Assembly: GCF_900111345.1 (NCBI RefSeq)
Contig: NZ_FOGY01000005.1
Span: forward strand, 248,001 to 312,000
Reading direction: 5' to 3'
Length of the DNA: 64,000 nucleotides
DNA from: Psychrobacillus sp. OK032
Lineage (GTDB): Bacteria > Bacillota > Bacilli > Bacillales_A > Planococcaceae
This document shows, piece after piece, positions 16,897 to 25,138 of this stretch (position 1 is its first letter; every line of letters starts with the position of its first letter). Below the pieces are notes generated by a model. The model had not been told where the DNA came from, did no database searches, and saw nothing but the letters and a program-made list of their open reading frames with translations. A program made the translations under genes and the position numbers.

Positions 16897-17837
16897 TTGC
16901 TCGCCTCCCTTACGACTAACTGAAATGGACCTTTTCCTACTTGCAGTTCATTCGTTACTTTACCTGATTGGATAAAGTATAGTTGATAATCATCATAACC
17001 TGATAATACGATATTATCTCTAAATGTTGCGATAGAAAAAGGGTTCGCACCTGCTTTGAATGATGCTAGCACTTCACCCTCTTCTGATATCTCATAAACA
17101 GTGCTACTTCCATGACTCACTGCATAGATATTCCCGTTTGCTGCCTTCGTCATATTAATCGGCATCATCGGCGCTTCTATTTCACCGAGCAACTCTCCAG
17201 TCGCTATATTATATCTTTTAATAAAACGATTAGGACTACTGCCAGCACCATGACCACCGAGCCATAGTTCATTTCCATTTACGAGAAGTCCATGCGAAGA
17301 ATTCGGGATGTCCCATTTGTTTTTTTCTGTTAAATCTAATGAAAAAATAGAAAGAATTTCATCTTTGAAGTTTACTACGTATAGATTGCCGTCATGTGCA
17401 ATCATCGACATCGGATAATTCCCAGTAGCAGCTTGTCCTAGGGGTTCCCCTTTATTATTGAAAAGTGAAACAGTATTTTCTTTTCCATTTGCTATGTAGA
17501 TGTTTTCTTCATAAGCGTATGCAAAGGTTGTTCCTTTTTGTACATCCAGTGTTGCCAGCTGTTTACCTGTAGATAACTGGATAAGAACCGCTTCCTTCAG
17601 CGTAAATCCATATAGTAATAGGAGGTCATCTGACACTAATGTAAATCCCGTATATGTAGCATCCAATTGCCAACTTTCCATCACTTCCTGCTCTGTAGAA
17701 ATGAAATCGATTGTTCCATCTACAGTATTCAAACTTGCAACGAAATCATCAGATGGATCAATGGACGGTAATGAGGGCTGTACACACGCACCAAGCAAAA
17801 ACAAGATGAACAATATACTAAGCTTTCTCAAGTTCAT
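16893..17837 (-). CDS. Beta-propeller (YncE-like) lipoprotein
   Basis: This 314-aa predicted lipoprotein has signal peptide MNLRKLSILFILFLLGAC with lipobox LGAC (Cys18). The mature chain shows repeats of about 40 residues (ENIYIANGKENTVSLFNNKGE, DGNLYVVNFKDEILSIF, NGNIYAVSHGSSTVYEISEEG, DNIVLSGYDDYQLYFI) typical of a YncE/NHL-type beta-propeller. It starts at ATG 17837 with GGGGGG-T just upstream. It is the first gene of the operon with the two-component system and the YtkA-type lipoprotein. I infer an accessory sensor or scaffold on the outer face of the membrane. No enzyme motif is visible. Confidence 0.8.
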   Translation of the reverse strand: MNLRKLSILFILFLLGACVQPSLPSIDPSDDFVASLNTVDGTIDFISTEQEVMESWQLDATYTGFTLVSDDLLLLYGFTLKEAVLIQLSTGKQLATLDVQKGTTFAYAYEENIYIANGKENTVSLFNNKGEPLGQAATGNYPMSMIAHDGNLYVVNFKDEILSIFSLDLTEKNKWDIPNSSHGLLVNGNELWLGGHGAGSSPNRFIKRYNIATGELLGEIEAPMMPINMTKAANGNIYAVSHGSSTVYEISEEGEVLASFKAGANPFSIATFRDNIVLSGYDDYQLYFIQSGKVTNELQVGKGPFQLVVREASK

Positions 17838-17962
17838 ACCCCCCTAGAGCTATTTTACAGAAAACGTGTGAAAAAAGTTTGAAATTCTATCCAAGCATAA
17901 AAAAAAATTAGAAGACTTTGGATAAAAAATCCTTTTATAACAAACTGATCAACGTCACAAAT

Positions 17963-18022
17963 TTACAACTAATTCCTCAAGATTACAACTAAGACCGACA
18001 TTTTACAACTAAACAAAATGAT
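17963..18022 (-). repeat. 20-bp periodic word array E (3 units)
   Basis: TTACAACTAA recurs identically at 17963, 17983 and 18003 with unrelated 10-base fillers. On the minus strand the word is TTAGTTGTAA, close to the TTAGTTG words of arrays D and F. It lies 59 bp beyond the hemH terminator in the sense of hemH. The period is 20, not 21. Confidence 0.7.
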
Positions 18023-18080
18023 TAATAAATTTAAACTTAGATAAGTGTGTTCTATGTGCATTTAAAGCGGACATAAAAAT

Positions 18081-18112
18081 CCCCAAAAGCCAATTAATAG
18101 TGGCTTTTGGGG
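18081..18112 (-). terminator. Intrinsic terminator of hemEH
   Basis: The minus-strand stem CCCCAAAAGCCA/TGGCTTTTGGGG has an 8-base loop and is followed by ATTTTTATG. It lies 15 bp after the hemH stop and closes the operon where hemY would be expected. Confidence 0.88.
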
Positions 18113-18126
18113 ATTATATTGTCTAT

Positions 18127-19056
18127 CTACGCACGAAGTTGTTTTAACACAACATCGGCCATTGCATCGATGAATAATGGTTGATCATTTGGCATTGCCG
18201 GGCGTACATATGTAGCTCCAATATCGTCACATACGACTTTACACTCATAGTCGTTATCGTATAGCACTTCTAAATGCTCTGCTACGAAACCTACTGGCGT
18301 ATACACGAATGTTGTATAGCCTTTTTCTTCGTGTAATTCACGAGTTAAATCTTGTACATCTGGTCCAATCCATGGCTCTGGAGTTTGTCCAGCACTTTGC
18401 CAACCAACGGCATAGTTTTTAACGCCTGCTGCTTTTGCAATCAAATCTGCTGTCTCATTTAACTGATCTGCATATGGATCTCCCATAGAAAGAATTTTTT
18501 CAGGAAGAGAGTGAGCAGAAACGATTAAACAAGCTTTTTCACGTTGTTCTTCCGGCATTGCTGCAAATGCTTCGCTTACTTTTTCATTCCAATATTGGAT
18601 GAATTTCGGCTCATCATACCAGCTTTCTACAGAAGTTATCGTTAAATTACCTAATTTCTCAGCTTCTTCTTTAATGCGACCATTATATGACTTAATTGAG
18701 AATGTAGAGAAGTGAGGTGCTAATACGATAGATACTGCTTCTGTAATTCCATCTTTGTGCATTTGTGCAACGGCATCTTCAAGGTAAGGCTCAATATGTT
18801 TTAACCCAATATACAATTTGAATTCGATATCATCTTGTACTGCGTTTAGACGATTACATAAACCTTGTGCTTGGTTTTTCGTAATTTTCGCTAAAGGTGA
18901 AATTCCACCAATCGCTTTGTAACGACCAGTTAAGTCAGCTAATTGTTCCTCACTTGGTTTACGTCCGTGACGAATATGTGTATAGTAACGTTCAATATCT
19001 GCTTCTTCGTATGGTGTTCCATATGCCATTACTAATAATCCCATCGTTCTTTTCAT
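18127..19056 (-). CDS. hemH: Ferrochelatase (coproporphyrin ferrochelatase)
   Basis: This enzyme inserts iron into coproporphyrin III (the Firmicute pathway) in the cytoplasm. The 309-aa protein has the family signature [27 protein letters not shown] at its N-terminus, the catalytic His in LAPHFSTFS and the metal-site Glu in [15 protein letters not shown]. Candidate starts are GTG 19065, ATG 19059 and ATG 19056. The last is chosen because GAGGTG then sits 7 bases upstream, and it agrees with the B. subtilis N-terminus. It follows hemE by 20 bp in one operon. In B. subtilis the third gene is hemY (CgoX), which is absent here. Confidence 0.95.
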   Translation of the reverse strand: MKRTMGLLVMAYGTPYEEADIERYYTHIRHGRKPSEEQLADLTGRYKAIGGISPLAKITKNQAQGLCNRLNAVQDDIEFKLYIGLKHIEPYLEDAVAQMHKDGITEAVSIVLAPHFSTFSIKSYNGRIKEEAEKLGNLTITSVESWYDEPKFIQYWNEKVSEAFAAMPEEQREKACLIVSAHSLPEKILSMGDPYADQLNETADLIAKAAGVKNYAVGWQSAGQTPEPWIGPDVQDLTRELHEEKGYTTFVYTPVGFVAEHLEVLYDNDYECKVVCDDIGATYVRPAMPNDQPLFIDAMADVVLKQLRA

Positions 19057-19076
19057 CATTGTCACCTCAAAAAAGT

Positions 19077-20129
19077 TTAGTTAGATTTTGCTGCAATAAG
19101 TTCACGGCTATATTCATGTACGAATGTTGTTAAACGTTTTAATGTATCCGGATTCACTTCAGGGAATACACCGTGACCAATATTAAATATATGACCTGGT
19201 TGTGCTACGCCTTGCTCTACAATGACTTTTGCACGTTTTTCGATTTCTGCCCAGTCTCCGATTAAGTACGATGGATCCAAGTTCCCTTGAAGCGTTTTAG
19301 TCAATCCTTTTGCACGCGCTTCCTCAATTGATAGACGCCAATCGAGTCCAACTACATCTACAGGTAAGTCATGCCATTCCATTGCTAAATGACTTGCACC
19401 AACACCAAATGTTATTAATGGAACACCAAGCTCACGAAGTTCCGTAAAAATCCTTGTCATCACCGGTTTAATGAAAATACGGTAATCTGCTACGTTTAAA
19501 GCCCCGACCCAAGAGTCGAAAATTTGAATCACTTTAGCACCTGCTTTTACTTGTGCTTTAATATATACGATAGTCATATCAGCAAGTTTGTCCATTAATG
19601 TAAACCATGCTTGCGATTCCGAAATCATAAACGCTTTTGTTTTGTTATAGCTCTTCGAAGGACCACCTTCTATCATATAGCTTGCCAGTGTAAATGGAGC
19701 CCCTGCAAATCCGATTAATGGAACACTCAACTGTTCAGTTGTTAACAATTTAATCGTTTCTAATACAAATGGAACATCATCTTCTGGAGATAAATCGCCA
19801 AGATTATATACATCTTGCACCGTGCTGATTGGATTTGAAATTACTGGTCCCACACCAGCTTTTATTTTCACATCTACGCCGATTCCAGTTAAAGGTGTTA
19901 CAATATCTTTATACAGGATCGCTGCATCTACATTGTAATTTTCCACTGGCAAACGTGTAACATATGCACATAATTCTGGTTCATGCGTTATCTGTTCTAA
20001 AGAATACTTTTCTTTTATTTTTCTGTACTCAGGTTGAGATCTACCTGCTTGCCTCATATACCAAACTGGCGTATGCTCCACTTGTTCTCCACGGGCTGCA
20101 CGAAGCAGTGTATCATTAAAAGTAGTCAT
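19077..20129 (-). CDS. hemE: Uroporphyrinogen decarboxylase
   Basis: This enzyme decarboxylates the four acetate side chains of uroporphyrinogen III to give coproporphyrinogen III. The 350-aa protein has the two UroD signatures: [16 protein letters not shown] near residue 21, with the substrate-binding Arg, and the later [29 protein letters not shown] and [16 protein letters not shown] are also present. It starts at ATG 20129 after GCAGGAA. It is the first gene of the hemEH operon. A sigma-A-type promoter lies at 20204-20232, divergent from hmoB. Confidence 0.96.
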   Translation of the reverse strand: MTTFNDTLLRAARGEQVEHTPVWYMRQAGRSQPEYRKIKEKYSLEQITHEPELCAYVTRLPVENYNVDAAILYKDIVTPLTGIGVDVKIKAGVGPVISNPISTVQDVYNLGDLSPEDDVPFVLETIKLLTTEQLSVPLIGFAGAPFTLASYMIEGGPSKSYNKTKAFMISESQAWFTLMDKLADMTIVYIKAQVKAGAKVIQIFDSWVGALNVADYRIFIKPVMTRIFTELRELGVPLITFGVGASHLAMEWHDLPVDVVGLDWRLSIEEARAKGLTKTLQGNLDPSYLIGDWAEIEKRAKVIVEQGVAQPGHIFNIGHGVFPEVNPDTLKRLTTFVHEYSRELIAAKSN

Positions 20130-20203
20130 TCAAAATTCCTGCCTTTCTTCTATCTACGGTCGTTTTTCTAATATACGTCTCCACTATAGTCGTTCTATTT
20201 CCT

Positions 20204-20232
20204 ATTGTATAGGTATATAGTGTAATTGTCAT
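20204..20232 (-). promoter_or_regulatory. Sigma-A-type promoter of hemEH
   Basis: On the minus strand ATGACA and TACAAT are separated by exactly 17 bases. The hmoB promoter (TATAAT at 20254-20259, weak -35) points the other way from the same gap. Confidence 0.6.
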
Positions 20233-20331
20233 AAATTTGTCCTGTTTCTTCGTTATAATCCGGTCAATGTGTTTTTAAGTTTGCATTTAGGGGAAAAGTA
20301 TAAGCAACAAACAAATTTAGGAGGTACTAGT

Positions 20332-20820
20332 ATGAATCTCTATATAACTTCAGGAACACCAGAATTTATGGAATCCATAAAAAAGAAACATCCCAATGAG
20401 CAAATATATGCATTGCATGGAATAGGTAATTCTGTACTTATCCATGAAACTCCCCAAAAATCTGTTTTCCAAGCTCCAAGAAAATATGAAATTTTAGAAG
20501 CTTTTGGTCAATTCTCTGAAAAGGGTTATTTCGCCATACAAAATATTCCCCTTTCCGACGAAGGTAAACCCATTTTTGAATTTAAATATACAAACTTATC
20601 ACCAACACTTCAATCTGAGCCAGGGTTTATCGCGCTACGTGTATTAAAACCAATCAAATCAGAAACTTACATTATTTTAACAGAATGGTCTGGTCCAAAC
20701 AGCTATGAAGTATGGGCAAAATCCCATCCAATGAATTTCGATGAGGTCGCAGATAAGCAACGAATCTTCACAAGTGCCCCTTATGTCTCAACTTATTCAT
20801 CTATAAATGAAGAAGCCTAA
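20332..20820 (+). CDS. hmoB: Heme-degrading monooxygenase HmoB-like protein
   Basis: This 162-aa cytoplasmic protein is similar in length and order to B. subtilis HmoB (YhgC). Its N-terminal part is specific to the family, and an ABM-type ferredoxin-like domain covers about residues 65-150 (GYFAIQNIPLSDEGKPIFE, PGFIALRVLKP, YIILTEWSGPNSYEVWAKS). HmoB opens heme with release of iron. The ATG at 20332 follows GGAGGTACTAG, and the earlier in-frame TTG at 20269 has no ribosome site. Lying back to back with hemEH, it couples heme making and breaking in one intergenic region, as in B. subtilis. Confidence 0.85.
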   Translation: MNLYITSGTPEFMESIKKKHPNEQIYALHGIGNSVLIHETPQKSVFQAPRKYEILEAFGQFSEKGYFAIQNIPLSDEGKPIFEFKYTNLSPTLQSEPGFIALRVLKPIKSETYIILTEWSGPNSYEVWAKSHPMNFDEVADKQRIFTSAPYVSTYSSINEEA

Positions 20821-20949
20821 TATTATATAGATGTTTAATAGACTATGGTCTAATATACATTGAGCTTGCATCTATAAAAAATGAATGTTTGATGCTTCAA
20901 CACCCAACAGTGTTGCAATAAAATAGTAGCGCTTCATAGGCGTAAAGAT

Positions 20950-20996
20950 AAGTAAACCACCCAATACTTGCTATTGCTTAGGGGCGGTTTACTATT
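20950..20996 (+). terminator. Intrinsic terminator after hmoB
   Basis: AGTAAACC(A)CCC pairs with GGGGCGGTTTACT around a long loop, followed by ATTTTCTTTT. It lies about 130 bp beyond the hmoB stop; nothing else is recognisable between 20821 and 20949. Confidence 0.65.
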
Positions 20997-21090
20997 TTCT
21001 TTTGAAAAAATTCATTTGATATACATTTAAATTATATTTTCAATGTTGGAGATAGGTAAAGAATCCATTAGAACTAATAGTCTACTTTTT

Positions 21091-21099
21091 TGTTATAAT
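21091..21099 (+). promoter_or_regulatory. Extended -10 promoter element of yhaA
   Basis: TGTTATAAT is an extended -10 (TGnTATAAT), 28 bases before the yhaA ATG. No good -35 is visible. Confidence 0.5.
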
Positions 21100-21127
21100 G
21101 GTAAAAAGATAAATGGAGGTTAAGTTT

Positions 21128-22297
21128 ATGACATTAGAATTATCGGAAAAATTAGATAGTGCATTTGAAGAGATGGTCGAAATCCGTCGTTACTTACATA
21201 TGCATCCAGAAGTATCATTTAAAGAAACGAAAACCGCTCAATATATTCAAGACTTTTATACAAATTTAGAAATTCCTTTTCAAGCAAATGTTGGTGGAAA
21301 TGGCGTTGTTGCTAGAGTAAAAGGAGCATTACCTGGTAAAACTGTTGCACTTCGCGCAGATTTCGATGCATTACCAATTCAAGATGAAAAAGATGTCCCA
21401 TATAAATCTACTGTAGATGGTGTTATGCATGCATGTGGACATGATGGCCATACTGCAACCCTGCTCATTCTTGCGCGTACGATAAATGAATTAAAAGACC
21501 AGTTAGCTGGAGAGTACGTATTTATCCATCAGCATGCGGAAGAATACGCTCCTGGTGGGGCAAAACCGATGATTGAAGCAGGATGTCTAGAAGGTGTCGA
21601 CGCTATTTTCGGTACTCATTTATGGTCCTTGTATCCACTTGGAACAATTGAATATAAGTCTGGTCCAATTATGGCGGCAGCGGATCGTTTTGAAATTACT
21701 ATTCAAGGACAAGGCGGACATGGGGCTAATCCGCATCAAGCAAAGGATGCAATCGTTGTAGCCTCTCAGCTTGTAGTAAATTTGCAACAATTAGTAGCGA
21801 GAAGAGTAGATCCTACACAATCTGCCGTTCTTTCCGTCGGTTCTTTTGTTGCTGAGAATGCTTTTAATATTATTGCAGACACTGCAAAACTCGCTGGTAC
21901 AGTACGCACTTTTGATGCAGACGTAAGGGACTTAATGGAACGGGAATTAGAACGGGTAATTGAAGGTACATGTCTAGCTGCTGATTGTACGTATTCATTC
22001 GTTTTCGATAGAGGATACACTCCAGTTATTAATCATGAAGAAGAAACCGAATTTCTAGCAACAGTTGCAAAAGACGTGCCTGGTGTAGATCTAGTAAAAG
22101 AGTCAGAGCTTCTAATGATTGGAGAAGATTTTGGATATTATATGGAAGTGGTTCCTGGAACGTTCTTCTTTACAGGTGCGATGCCACAAGGGGAAGTTTT
22201 CCCACATCATAGTCCTAAGTTTGACTTCGACGAGCGCGCAATGCTCATCGCAGCGAAAACATTAGGAACAGCTGCTATTCAATATCAAACGAAATAA
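21128..22297 (+). CDS. yhaA: M20-family amidohydrolase (YhaA)
   Basis: This 389-aa zinc-dependent amidohydrolase/aminoacylase belongs to peptidase family M20D (relatives hydrolyse N-acyl amino acids such as hippurate or N-acetyl-diaminopimelate). Metal-binding elements are visible: MHACGHDGHTA near residue 95, HQHAEEYAPGG and the C-terminal GEDFGYYMEVVPGTF-HHSPKFDFDE. The N-terminal signature RRYLHMHPEVSFKETKTA is typical. An upstream in-frame ATG at 21113 overlaps the GGAGG ribosome site, so ATG 21128 is the start. It sits between hmoB and ecsB, as in B. subtilis. Its physiological substrate is not established. Confidence 0.88.
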   Translation: MTLELSEKLDSAFEEMVEIRRYLHMHPEVSFKETKTAQYIQDFYTNLEIPFQANVGGNGVVARVKGALPGKTVALRADFDALPIQDEKDVPYKSTVDGVMHACGHDGHTATLLILARTINELKDQLAGEYVFIHQHAEEYAPGGAKPMIEAGCLEGVDAIFGTHLWSLYPLGTIEYKSGPIMAAADRFEITIQGQGGHGANPHQAKDAIVVASQLVVNLQQLVARRVDPTQSAVLSVGSFVAENAFNIIADTAKLAGTVRTFDADVRDLMERELERVIEGTCLAADCTYSFVFDRGYTPVINHEEETEFLATVAKDVPGVDLVKESELLMIGEDFGYYMEVVPGTFFFTGAMPQGEVFPHHSPKFDFDERAMLIAAKTLGTAAIQYQTK

Positions 22298-22460
22298 GAG
22301 GAAAAGCGAGGAGGCAGCTCCACAGCCACCACAAGCGATTTTGTTTGCGACGAGCTTGCGCAGGAGCACATGTTTTTAACTGCGACGAGCTTGCGCAGGA
22401 GCACATGATTTTAACTGCGACGAGCTTGCGCAGGAGCAAGGCGCTGGGGTCTGGACAGGG
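22298..22460. repeat. Dispersed GC-rich intergenic repeat, copy R1, with a 35-bp tandem
   Basis: GCGACGAGCTTGCGCAGGAG plus CA occurs three times, at 22347, 22382 and 22417, an exact 35-bp period with ACATG-TTTTAACT spacers. GGAGGCAGCTCC and CAGCCACCACAAGCGATTTT precede it. Both modules recur in R2 (reverse) and R3. The GC content is far above the surroundings. Confidence 0.8.
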
Positions 22461-22517
22461 AATTACTTGTAGAAAGTTATCCAGATACTATAGATTTTAT
22501 AATTTCCTAAAGCATAA

Positions 22518-22546
22518 GAAAGGCTGTCAATAACTGACAGCCTTTC
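22518..22546. terminator. Intrinsic terminator, ecsB (and yhaA) side
   Basis: GAAAGGCTGTCA pairs perfectly with TGACAGCCTTTC over a 5-base loop. It lies 1 bp beyond the ecsB stop on the minus strand, and TTTATTTC follows on the plus strand, so it can serve both directions. Confidence 0.88.
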
Positions 22547-22547
22547 T

Positions 22548-23744
22548 TTATTTCTTACTCATTCGAATCGTTAGTTCCGATACAATGTATACCGCAATTG
22601 GGATGAAGAGCGATTGAGGCTCAAGTTCACCTTGTATTAAAACTACGATAAGTACTAATATTGCTTGTACGAATTGAATCATACGCATAAATTTATTAAC
22701 TGCCCATTTCCTAGCATTCGGCTCAATCGGAAATAACTGATCCATTCGAAACTCGTGTCCAGCTAATAACGCATGGCGCAACTGTACAACTGTTGCAAAA
22801 GCAAGCGCACCTGTGAAAATAATCGCAACAACTGGAAACGGAATAAAAATCACTCCAATAACCGATATTACCGTAAGTCTTACCCATAAGTAGAAATAAT
22901 CATTTGTGCGGATAAAAGTTCGTAACACTAAATATAGCTGACTATTTTTTTGCGCATATGGAACAAGATTATAAACGACATCCAGCCATCTTCTTCTTTT
23001 CGTCATCCCTCGAATATGCGGAACATCGGTGAAATAATTCGCAAATCGGTAAAACCGCATCATTCGCGATTGTTCCACTTCGATAAAATGTTCAAATGGA
23101 AACGGTACTTCTTTCTTTTTCTTCTGCCATACGATTGCATATATTAGTTGAATAATAACAATCGTGATTAAAAACACATAATTTCCACTCAATAAGAAAT
23201 AGAGCGCTGCAAATAACAAAAGAAAACGTATAAAACGGTCAACCCATACAGATCTTCCATTCGAAGCAAAACGATAATTAAATTCCGTGTGAATACTCCA
23301 ATATTTCAATATTAGAACAAAAATAAAAAAAGACAAAACCTCATTTTTCGTAGCACCCGCGACTTTCGTAAGTAGCGGTATAGAAACAAGAAATGCCGCA
23401 AGCGTAAGAAAAACAGATGAAAAGAAGGTCCATCTCAATGCTAAGTTAATATACTCCTTAAGCTTTGTTTCTAACGGCAGAAAATACACACTATCTGCGT
23501 GCTTCATTAATGTAGTTGGTGAACTAATCGCTATTAGGATACTTAAAATGAAAGCTACAACTAAAAAAGCGGGAAAATCCTTCGGAGCTGTATTTAGCCA
23601 TTCACTATACGTATATCCCCCTGCACCTATTACGAAAACAAATACAATCGCTATATGTCCAGTGAAGATATACTTTAAGTATTTTTGTAATTCATTTATA
23701 TAAAAAACGAAACGTTTACCCCATATTTCACGCAAATTGTTCAT
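22548..23744 (-). CDS. ecsB: ABC transporter permease EcsB
   Basis: This 398-aa membrane subunit of the Ecs ABC transporter has about six to eight hydrophobic segments (first at residues 27-50) and is weakly conserved outside the family. In B. subtilis ecs mutants are defective in secretion, competence and sporulation through reduced RasP intramembrane protease activity. In staphylococci the homologue exports a linear peptide. It starts at ATG 23744, inside the end of ecsA (17-bp overlap). EcsC, the third gene in B. subtilis, is not present here; a terminator follows directly. Confidence 0.9.
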   Translation of the reverse strand: MNNLREIWGKRFVFYINELQKYLKYIFTGHIAIVFVFVIGAGGYTYSEWLNTAPKDFPAFLVVAFILSILIAISSPTTLMKHADSVYFLPLETKLKEYINLALRWTFFSSVFLTLAAFLVSIPLLTKVAGATKNEVLSFFIFVLILKYWSIHTEFNYRFASNGRSVWVDRFIRFLLLFAALYFLLSGNYVFLITIVIIQLIYAIVWQKKKKEVPFPFEHFIEVEQSRMMRFYRFANYFTDVPHIRGMTKRRRWLDVVYNLVPYAQKNSQLYLVLRTFIRTNDYFYLWVRLTVISVIGVIFIPFPVVAIIFTGALAFATVVQLRHALLAGHEFRMDQLFPIEPNARKWAVNKFMRMIQFVQAILVLIVVLIQGELEPQSLFIPIAVYIVSELTIRMSKK

Positions 23745-24477
23745 CTTGTTGTTCCTTCGTCATTTCGATATATAAATCATCTAATGTCGCATGTGGCCTA
23801 TTAAAAGCAACCCGTAGATCATTCATCGTTCCTTGTGCACGTATTTTCCCATTATGCAACAGAAGGATTCGATCACAATATTTCTCGGCTGTCGATAAAA
23901 TATGTGTAGACATGAGAACAGAAGCACCTTCTTCTTTTCTTGCTTTCATTTGATCAAGGAGCGATTGAATACCTAATGGATCTAACCCTACAAAAGGTTC
24001 ATCAATAATATATAAATCAGGATTTACTAAAAATGCACACATAATCATTACTTTTTGACGCATTCCTTTAGAAAAGTGTGCTGGAAACCAATTCAATCGT
24101 TTCTCCATTCGAAACTCTTTTAATAGAGACTCTTTCCTTGCCTCGAATACTGTTGGTTCCAAATTATAAGCCATTGCAGTTAGCTCTAAATGTTCTTTTA
24201 ATGTTAACTCATCGTACAATACTGGCGTTTCGGGTATATACGAAAAAGAAGTTCGATACGTTGCTGGATCATCTTTTAACGATTTTCCGTTAAGTAGAAT
24301 TTCCCCTTTTGCAGCGTTCATCGTTCCGATAATATGTTTAATAGTTGTACTCTTTCCTGCTCCATTTAATCCTATTAATCCGACTAACTCCCCTTTTCCA
24401 ATGGAAAAAGTTAAATCATGTAGCACTGGCTTTCTTGTATAGCCACCTGTTACGTTAGTTAGTTCTAATACTGTCAT
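23728..24477 (-). CDS. ecsA: ABC transporter ATP-binding protein EcsA
   Basis: This is the 249-aa ATPase of the Ecs transporter. Walker A is GLNGAGKSTT near residue 40, the signature region FSKGMRQKVMIMCAFL, Walker B LYIIDEPFVGLDP and the switch His in MSTHIL. The EcsA-specific segments SYIPETPVLYDELTLKEHLE and KRLNWFPAHFSKGM match my memory of the B. subtilis protein closely. The frame also opens at GTG 24486. ATG 24477 has GAGGTG 6 bases upstream and is preferred. Divergent from hit, as in B. subtilis. Confidence 0.95.
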   Translation of the reverse strand: MTVLELTNVTGGYTRKPVLHDLTFSIGKGELVGLIGLNGAGKSTTIKHIIGTMNAAKGEILLNGKSLKDDPATYRTSFSYIPETPVLYDELTLKEHLELTAMAYNLEPTVFEARKESLLKEFRMEKRLNWFPAHFSKGMRQKVMIMCAFLVNPDLYIIDEPFVGLDPLGIQSLLDQMKARKEEGASVLMSTHILSTAEKYCDRILLLHNGKIRAQGTMNDLRVAFNRPHATLDDLYIEMTKEQQDEQFA

Positions 24478-24589
24478 CTCTCGCACCTCATCTCTTCTAA
24501 ATAGTTTACCAAAACCTGTACGAAAAATCTTCTCTAAGTTGTCCTATTATATGCTAAACTATTGGTAACAATGAATAGGAGGTTTTTCC

Positions 24590-25015
24590 ATGAGTGAATG
24601 TATTTTTTGCAAAATAATTGACGGTTCTATTCCAAGTGCGAAAATTTATGAGGACGAACATGTATATGCTTTTATGGATATACAGCCACTAACAAAAGGA
24701 CATACACTTATTATCCCCAAAAATCACAAAGAGAATGTATATGATTTATCGGAAGAGGAAGCAAGTAATTTATTTAAAGTAGTACCAAAGATCGCTTCTG
24801 TTCTTAAAGAAACATTTGGACCTGTTGGCATGAATTTGCTCAATAATAATGGAGCCCCTGCTGGACAAAGTGTTTTCCATTTTCACTTACACTTTATCCC
24901 TCGTTATGATCAAACGGATGGCTTCCGTCCAACTTGGCTTACGAAAGAAAAAACATTTACACCGGAAGTTATTCAAGGTTTAGCAAAAGAATTAGCTGAA
25001 AAACTTTCAAACTAG
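24590..25015 (+). CDS. hit: HIT-family nucleotide-binding protein Hit
   Basis: This 141-aa histidine-triad protein belongs to the HinT branch, hydrolysing AMP-lysine or aminoacyl-adenylate-type phosphoramidates. It has the N-terminal CIFCKIIDGSIPSAKIYEDE with a C-x2-C pair (one half of the zinc site in some HinT proteins), and the catalytic triad HFHLHFIPR near residue 98. ATG 24590 follows AATAGGAGG. It is divergent from ecsA, the arrangement conserved in many Bacillales. Confidence 0.93.
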   Translation: MSECIFCKIIDGSIPSAKIYEDEHVYAFMDIQPLTKGHTLIIPKNHKENVYDLSEEEASNLFKVVPKIASVLKETFGPVGMNLLNNNGAPAGQSVFHFHLHFIPRYDQTDGFRPTWLTKEKTFTPEVIQGLAKELAEKLSN

Positions 25016-25105
25016 TTATTGCATTTTAGGGAAATTAGACATACAATCAATGGTAAGATTCTTGCTAACGATCAAGAGGATACGTTAGAGGGATTTAAAC
25101 AAATA

Positions 25106-25138
25106 GAGCTTAGAAAAGCTGAGGAGAGATGAGAATTG
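25106..25138 (+). promoter_or_regulatory. TRAP (MtrB) binding site over the trpP Shine-Dalgarno and start
   Basis: NAG triplets stand in an exact 5-base register: GAG 25106, TAG 25111, AAG 25116, GAG 25121, GAG 25126, GAG 25131, each separated by two bases, ending at the TTG start codon 25136. Further triplets (TAG 25086, GAG 25088, GAG 25076) lie upstream. TRAP binds (G/U)AG repeats at this spacing, and in B. subtilis it blocks translation of trpP this way. Confidence 0.85.

Noticed and set aside
20226-20259. TTGTCA to TATAAT as hmoB promoter
   Set aside because: Spacing is 22 bases, too long; only the -10 at 20254-20259 is kept as likely.
22347-22438. Three direct repeats with short spacers, CRISPR-like at first sight
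   Set aside because: The repeat (22 bp) and the 13-bp spacer are both nearly identical between units, and there are no cas genes; it is a 35-bp tandem inside a dispersed repeat.
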